Part shown: piece after piece, positions 60,375 through 64,000 of the stretch
Position numbering within the stretch: position 1 is the first letter of the stretch
Layout: every line of letters starts with the position of its first letter
Assembly: GCA_021800275.1 (NCBI GenBank)
Contig: JAJYZB010000006.1
Span: forward strand, 1-64,000
DNA: 64,000 bases
Source of the DNA: a bacterium
Lineage (GTDB): Bacteria > Vulcanimicrobiota > JABDET01
Reading direction: 5' to 3'
Program-made: the position numbers and the translations under genes
Notes under the pieces: generated by a model
What the model was told of the DNA's origin: nothing
Databases searched by the model: none
What the model saw: only the letters and a program-made list of their open reading frames with translations

Positions 60375-61409
60375 ATGAAAGCCGCTGTTTTTTATGGAAA
60401 AAATGAAAAACTAAGGATAGAAGATTGGCCTGTTCCCAAAATTGAATCTGATGAGATTTTAGTACAAGTAGCAGCCTGCGGTGTTTGTCATACGGATCTG
60501 CACTATCTGGACCATGGAGTTCCCACATTTAAAACTCCCCCCCTTATTTTAGGACATGAAGCTTCAGGAATAGTTTCAGAGTGCGGAAAAGGTGTTGAGG
60601 GATTTAAACCAGGAGAACGAGTTCTTCTCCCTGCTGTTTATGCCTGTGGGAAATGTTTTTACTGCAGAAAAGGGAGAGAGAACATCTGTCAAACCATGAT
60701 CATGTTTGGGAACAATGTGGATGGAGCTTATGCTGAGTATGTGAAAATTCCCGCCAAAGATCTTTTTCATCTCCCTGATGAAATTCCCCTGATTGAAGGG
60801 GCTGTTATTGCTGATGCTGTTTCCACTCCCTATCATGCTGTGAAAAACAGGGCAAAGATTCAGCCCGGAGACACAGTGGCTGTTTTCGGATGTGGAGGAG
60901 TAGGAATCAATGTGATTCAAATGGCTTCTGCAGCAGGAGGAACTGTGATTGCTGTTGACCGCATCCCCCAGAAACTGGAACTGGCGAAGCAGTTCGGAGC
61001 CCAGTACGGGATTCATTCAGGGGAAAAAGATGTCAGGAAAGAGATTAAAAAATTGACAGGTGGAGGGGCTGATGCTGCAATTGAAGCAATTGGGAATCCG
61101 GAAGTAATGAATCTTGCTTTTGAATCATTAAGACCAGGGGGGAGATTGTGCATTATTGGGTATTCGGATCAGAATGTTCTTTTCAGCGCTGCAAAAATCA
61201 TGTATCGGGAAATGGAAATTGTGGGTTCTCTCGGATGTCCCCCAATTGAATATCCGAAAGTCATTGAAATGGTTCGAATCGGAAAAATTAAAGTGGCTCC
61301 CTTAGTCACCCATCAATTTCCTTTAAATCAAATTGAAGAAGCTTTTGAACTTCTCAGAAAAGGGGAAGGGCTTAGATCTGTGGTGATTCCCGCCACAGGA
61401 CTTAAATGA
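60375..61409 (+). CDS. had: 6-hydroxycyclohex-1-ene-1-carbonyl-CoA dehydrogenase (zinc alcohol dehydrogenase family)
   Basis: Oxidises the hydroxyl formed by Dch to the 6-oxo compound for Oah, using NAD+. The family pattern is present: CGVCHTDLHYLDHG (catalytic zinc Cys), GHEASGIVSECG, structural zinc CGKCFYCRKGRENIC, and the Rossmann motif VFGCGGVGINVIQMA. 344 residues. Assignment to Had instead of a generic ADH rests on the operon (dch, oah, bcr). ATG at 60375 has an AAAGGAG SD; the TTG at 60357 is not needed. It overlaps the thiolase by 4 bp. Confidence 0.8.
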   Translation: MKAAVFYGKNEKLRIEDWPVPKIESDEILVQVAACGVCHTDLHYLDHGVPTFKTPPLILGHEASGIVSECGKGVEGFKPGERVLLPAVYACGKCFYCRKGRENICQTMIMFGNNVDGAYAEYVKIPAKDLFHLPDEIPLIEGAVIADAVSTPYHAVKNRAKIQPGDTVAVFGCGGVGINVIQMASAAGGTVIAVDRIPQKLELAKQFGAQYGIHSGEKDVRKEIKKLTGGGADAAIEAIGNPEVMNLAFESLRPGGRLCIIGYSDQNVLFSAAKIMYREMEIVGSLGCPPIEYPKVIEMVRIGKIKVAPLVTHQFPLNQIEEAFELLRKGEGLRSVVIPATGLK

Positions 61410-62611
61410 AAAAAGTGGTGATTGTCAGCGCTGTGCGTACTCCTTTAGGAAAATTTGGAGGGGCGCTTTCTTCTTTAAACGCTGTAACTCTAGGAATCCT
61501 GGTTGCAAAAGAAGCAGTTGCACGGGCGGGTATTTCTCCTGATCAAATTCAAGAAGTAATTTTTGGAAATGCCAGACAGGCGGGAAATGGACCCAATCCT
61601 GCCCGACAGATTGGGATTGGAGCAGGGATTCCAGTGGATACTCCGGCTTATACTGTGAATCAAGCCTGCGCTTCCGGAATGAAATCCATTATTCTTGGTT
61701 ATCAGGCAATTGTTTTAGGAGATGCTGATGTCGTTTTATGCGGAGGAACAGAAAGCATGTCCAATACCCCGTTTCTTTTTAGAAAGATGAGGGCTGGCAT
61801 TCGACTCGGTCATGCAGAAGTTGAAGATGGAATGTATCGGGATGGTTTTATGTGTCCAATGGCAAAAATGCTTATGGGTGAAACCGCTGAAATTTTAGCA
61901 GAAAAGTTTAAAATCTCTCGAGAAGAACAGGATGAATATGCAGCTCTGTCTCAGCAGAGATGTGAAATTGCCCGAAAAAACGGGCTTTTTGATGAAGAAA
62001 TAATTCCTGTTGAAGTTCAGCAGAGTGGCCCTTCTGTCTTAAGTTTAGACCGCATCAAAACGACCCTTGTCACGTCAGATGAAAACCCTAGAGATGGTGT
62101 AACAGCTGCCGCATTAAACAAACTTCCCCCTGCTTTCAAGAAGAATGGAACAGTCCATCCCGGAAATTCTTCAGGAATCACAGATGGAGCAGCAGCCATT
62201 ATTTTAATGTCTGAAGAAAAAGCGGCAGAACTGAAAACCCCAATTTTAGCTCGAATTGAAAATTATGCAGTGACAGGCGTGGATCCAACCTTAATGGGGC
62301 TTGGTCCGATCAAAGCCGTTCGTCTTTTGGAAAAAAGAGCTGGTGTTTCTGCTCTAGAAGTGGATTTAATTGAACTGGGCGAGGCATTTGCAGTTCAGGT
62401 TTTAGCCTGTAATCAAGAGTTGAAACTGGATAGGGCAAAACTCAATGTGAAAGGCGGATTTATTCCTTTAGGTCATCCTATCGGATGTTCAGGAGCCAGA
62501 ATTATCGTTACTCTTGTTCATGAAATGAAAAGAAGAAAAGCTTTAACAGGGCTTGCAGCTCTTTGTGTCAGCGGAGGGATGGGAGCAGCCCTTATGTTGA
62601 GATTAAATTAG
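61406..62611 (+). CDS. Acetyl-CoA acyltransferase (thiolase)
   Basis: The 401-residue thiolase carries the nucleophilic Cys in NQACASGMKSI (about residue 88), GHPIGCSGARI (catalytic His, about 350) and CVSGGMGAALML (second Cys). The usual NEAFA motif reads GEAFA (ELGEAFAVQ), replacing the Asn that helps form an oxyanion hole. In the operon it would cleave 3-oxopimeloyl-CoA or a shorter 3-oxoacyl-CoA. Its stop codon lies at the base of the terminator hairpin. Confidence 0.88.
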   Translation: MKKVVIVSAVRTPLGKFGGALSSLNAVTLGILVAKEAVARAGISPDQIQEVIFGNARQAGNGPNPARQIGIGAGIPVDTPAYTVNQACASGMKSIILGYQAIVLGDADVVLCGGTESMSNTPFLFRKMRAGIRLGHAEVEDGMYRDGFMCPMAKMLMGETAEILAEKFKISREEQDEYAALSQQRCEIARKNGLFDEEIIPVEVQQSGPSVLSLDRIKTTLVTSDENPRDGVTAAALNKLPPAFKKNGTVHPGNSSGITDGAAAIILMSEEKAAELKTPILARIENYAVTGVDPTLMGLGPIKAVRLLEKRAGVSALEVDLIELGEAFAVQVLACNQELKLDRAKLNVKGGFIPLGHPIGCSGARIIVTLVHEMKRRKALTGLAALCVSGGMGAALMLRLN

Positions 62612-62639
62612 AGAAGCCCTTCTTGGGAAGGGCTTCTCT
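62610..62639. terminator. Terminator of the benzoyl-CoA operon
   Basis: A perfect 13-bp stem (62610-62622 with 62627-62639) with a TTGG loop overlaps the last base of the thiolase stop. The T tract is poor on both strands, but the stem is strong and sits between convergent genes, so it can serve both. Confidence 0.8.
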
Positions 62640-62660
62640 AATTCTGTCACAGTGTTTTTT

Positions 62661-64000
62661 TTACCGTTTAATCGCTTTTTCAAGAGCTCCTAGACCTGCT
62701 GCCATAGCGGCTGAGGTTTTAATGCTGTTCCACCACATGATTGGTTTTCCTTCTCTCATGGTATGACATCTCTGGCAGTAAGGGATATTAGGATTGTCTT
62801 TATAAGCCCACATTTGCCCTTTGACTCTTCCCATCAGAAAATCTTTTAAAGTGGCTTGATTGGGCCACCAGATATGATTGGGGTTGTGGTCCTTAACAGA
62901 GTAAATGGAGTTGCAGGGGGAAGGTATCCGATCACAAATATGAGGGGGATTATTTAAGTTTTTAATCAGAATATCACCTGTCATCGCATGATAAGCGCTC
63001 CAGGACAAACCAGGAACTCTGCCAGGAGGAGGAACAACAGCAGAAGGGGGAACTGCTTTAAGAATATACACCACATTGGCGATCAGATTGAATTCGCTGG
63101 CAAGAACTCGGGAATCTTTATGAATTTTCTGCAGATCACTTGAAGCGCTTCCTAAAAGAGAAGAGAGTTGGCTTTTACTGGAAGGCGCAGGATGGAGCTG
63201 CTGCACAATTTGCTGAAAATTTTGATCTGTGGATTTGATATTTTTCATCTTTTGATCCCAGACAGAAAATTTCTGAGTGAAAAGGGAAGTCATATAAAGT
63301 TCTCGGAGTTGACTTTTAAGTCTAAACATGGTTGAATTGAGAGTATTGAGTCTCTGAGGCAGCAGCCCACCTAATTTATAAATTTTATAGGTTAATAGTT
63401 TTAACATATTGGGACCATAATGAGAAAGATTATTCGCTGTTTGTTGGGTTGAGCCGGATAGAGCTGCTGTAAAGGAGAGAAGATTTTCATGGAGAGAGGC
63501 AGCAGTTGAAGCAGTTTGAAAAGTAGAGCGAAGTTCATCTTTAATGGCAGCGATTCTTGAAGGGGGAAGGAAAGCTAACTGGATCGGCTTTTTAGCCACC
63601 GGTTTTTTCTTGATGATGGGTTTGTGTTTAATAGCCACTTTGACAGGCTTATGAGTAATGGGTTTTGGTTTAATAACCACCGGTTTTTTCTTCACTGAAA
63701 CTTTGATAGGTTTTGGGGAAACCTTTACAGGTTTATGGACCGGTTTGAGTTTTACAGCCACTTTCTGTTCTGCAATCCATTTTTTAGCAAAAGTTTCCGT
63801 TTTTCTGTTTCTGTCAAACCAGTAGAAGCCGACCCCTTTTCTGGCAGGATGACATCTCAAACAGTAAGGGACCCGAATGGTATTTTTATAAGGGAACTGC
63901 TGTCCTTTCACTTTTCCTAAAAGAAGATCTAAAAGAGAGGCTCGATCAGGCCAAACAGTATGGGCGGGGTTAGTGTCTTTTCGAGAGTAAGCAGGCCGCG
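62661..64000 (-). CDS. Multi-domain c-type cytochrome-like protein (N-terminus beyond right edge)
   Basis: The minus-strand frame stays open to the window edge, beyond a GTG at 63911, so the gene is partial at its 5' end. Two similar modules are visible, each reading about KDxNPxHxxWPxxAxLxDxLxGxVKGQ...YK...PYCxRCH, with CXXCH haem-binding motifs CLRCH and CQRCH. Between them is a Lys/Pro/Val repeat linker (KPVKVSPKPIKVSVKKKPVV) and a helical section. It is probably an exported haem protein for extracytoplasmic electron transfer. No export signal can be seen because the N-terminus is missing. Confidence 0.7.
   Translation of the reverse strand, partial: RPAYSRKDTNPAHTVWPDRASLLDLLLGKVKGQQFPYKNTIRVPYCLRCHPARKGVGFYWFDRNRKTETFAKKWIAEQKVAVKLKPVHKPVKVSPKPIKVSVKKKPVVIKPKPITHKPVKVAIKHKPIIKKKPVAKKPIQLAFLPPSRIAAIKDELRSTFQTASTAASLHENLLSFTAALSGSTQQTANNLSHYGPNMLKLLTYKIYKLGGLLPQRLNTLNSTMFRLKSQLRELYMTSLFTQKFSVWDQKMKNIKSTDQNFQQIVQQLHPAPSSKSQLSSLLGSASSDLQKIHKDSRVLASEFNLIANVVYILKAVPPSAVVPPPGRVPGLSWSAYHAMTGDILIKNLNNPPHICDRIPSPCNSIYSVKDHNPNHIWWPNQATLKDFLMGRVKGQMWAYKDNPNIPYCQRCHTMREGKPIMWWNSIKTSAAMAAGLGALEKAIKR

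Noticed and set aside
1-64000. tRNA, rRNA or riboswitch genes
   Set aside because: No convincing cloverleaf, GTTCRA-type T-loop or known riboswitch core was seen by eye; a covariance-model search would be needed to exclude them fully.

Overview
The window is AT-rich bacterial DNA (about 40% GC by eye). It comes from a diderm, probably anaerobic organism that I cannot place in a phylum. LPS heptose genes, an LptA-like protein and an LpxB-like protein point to an outer membrane. A near-complete benzoyl-CoA pathway, Nuo membrane subunits and a CXXCH cytochrome point to anaerobic aromatic oxidation coupled to respiration. I saw no rRNA, no tRNA and no intact transposon.

Layout. 1-8.0 kb: envelope and signalling genes. 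These are a secreted repeat protein cut by the left edge, a CHASE2-cyclase, two paralogous FecR-domain proteins, a DUF6600-like protein and a Crp-type regulator with CRP-like operators nearby. 8.0-9.7 kb: LptA-like protein and MurQ. 9.7-17.1 kb (minus): the classical rimP-nusA-ylxR-infB-rbfA-nrnA-truB-ribF operon, with an unusually short RimP. 17.1-21.9 kb (minus): minor pilin/type IV pilus cluster. 22.0-24.9 kb: dnaX, a lone receiver domain, ybaB and recR. 24.9-32.6 kb: an accessory graveyard after a glycosyltransferase gene. It holds duplicated 45-bp, 30-bp and about 275-bp repeats, an IS3-type remnant, broken MNT/HEPN, HicA and antitoxin genes, HsdM and helicase fragments, a frameshifted NYN gene, and one intact HicBA pair. 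32.7-36.5 kb (minus): LPS heptose operon. 36.6-42.4 kb: nuoJKLMN. 42.6-51.2 kb: acyl-CoA dehydrogenase, a NurA-like protein, an unknown 434-aa protein, DUF1003, uvrB, pilU-like and a ferredoxin. 51.2-62.6 kb: benzoyl-CoA degradation operon. 62.66 kb to the right edge (minus): a c-type cytochrome.

How it works together. The 51-62 kb operon encodes an ATP-dependent class I (Bcr-type) benzoyl-CoA reductase. BcrC and BcrB are separate, but the two ATPase subunits (D-like then A-like) are fused in one polypeptide. Dch, Had and Oah then carry dienoyl-CoA to ring opening, and an SDR, a thiolase and possibly the acyl-CoA dehydrogenase at 42.6 kb fit the following beta-oxidation. Ferredoxin-type proteins in and just before the operon are plausible electron donors. 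A CRP/FNR-type dyad centred 29.5 bp before a -10 hexamer upstream of dch has class II activator geometry, as does a site before the second fecR. The Crp-like protein and the cyclase at the left end may therefore link envelope signalling to aromatic catabolism. That link is inference.

The most noteworthy items are the fused Bcr ATPase, the zinc-ribbon tail on Oah, the GIY-YIG-like tail on the Fe-S protein, the Crp operators, and the decayed defence/toxin island with an isolated CRISPR-repeat-like 30-mer.
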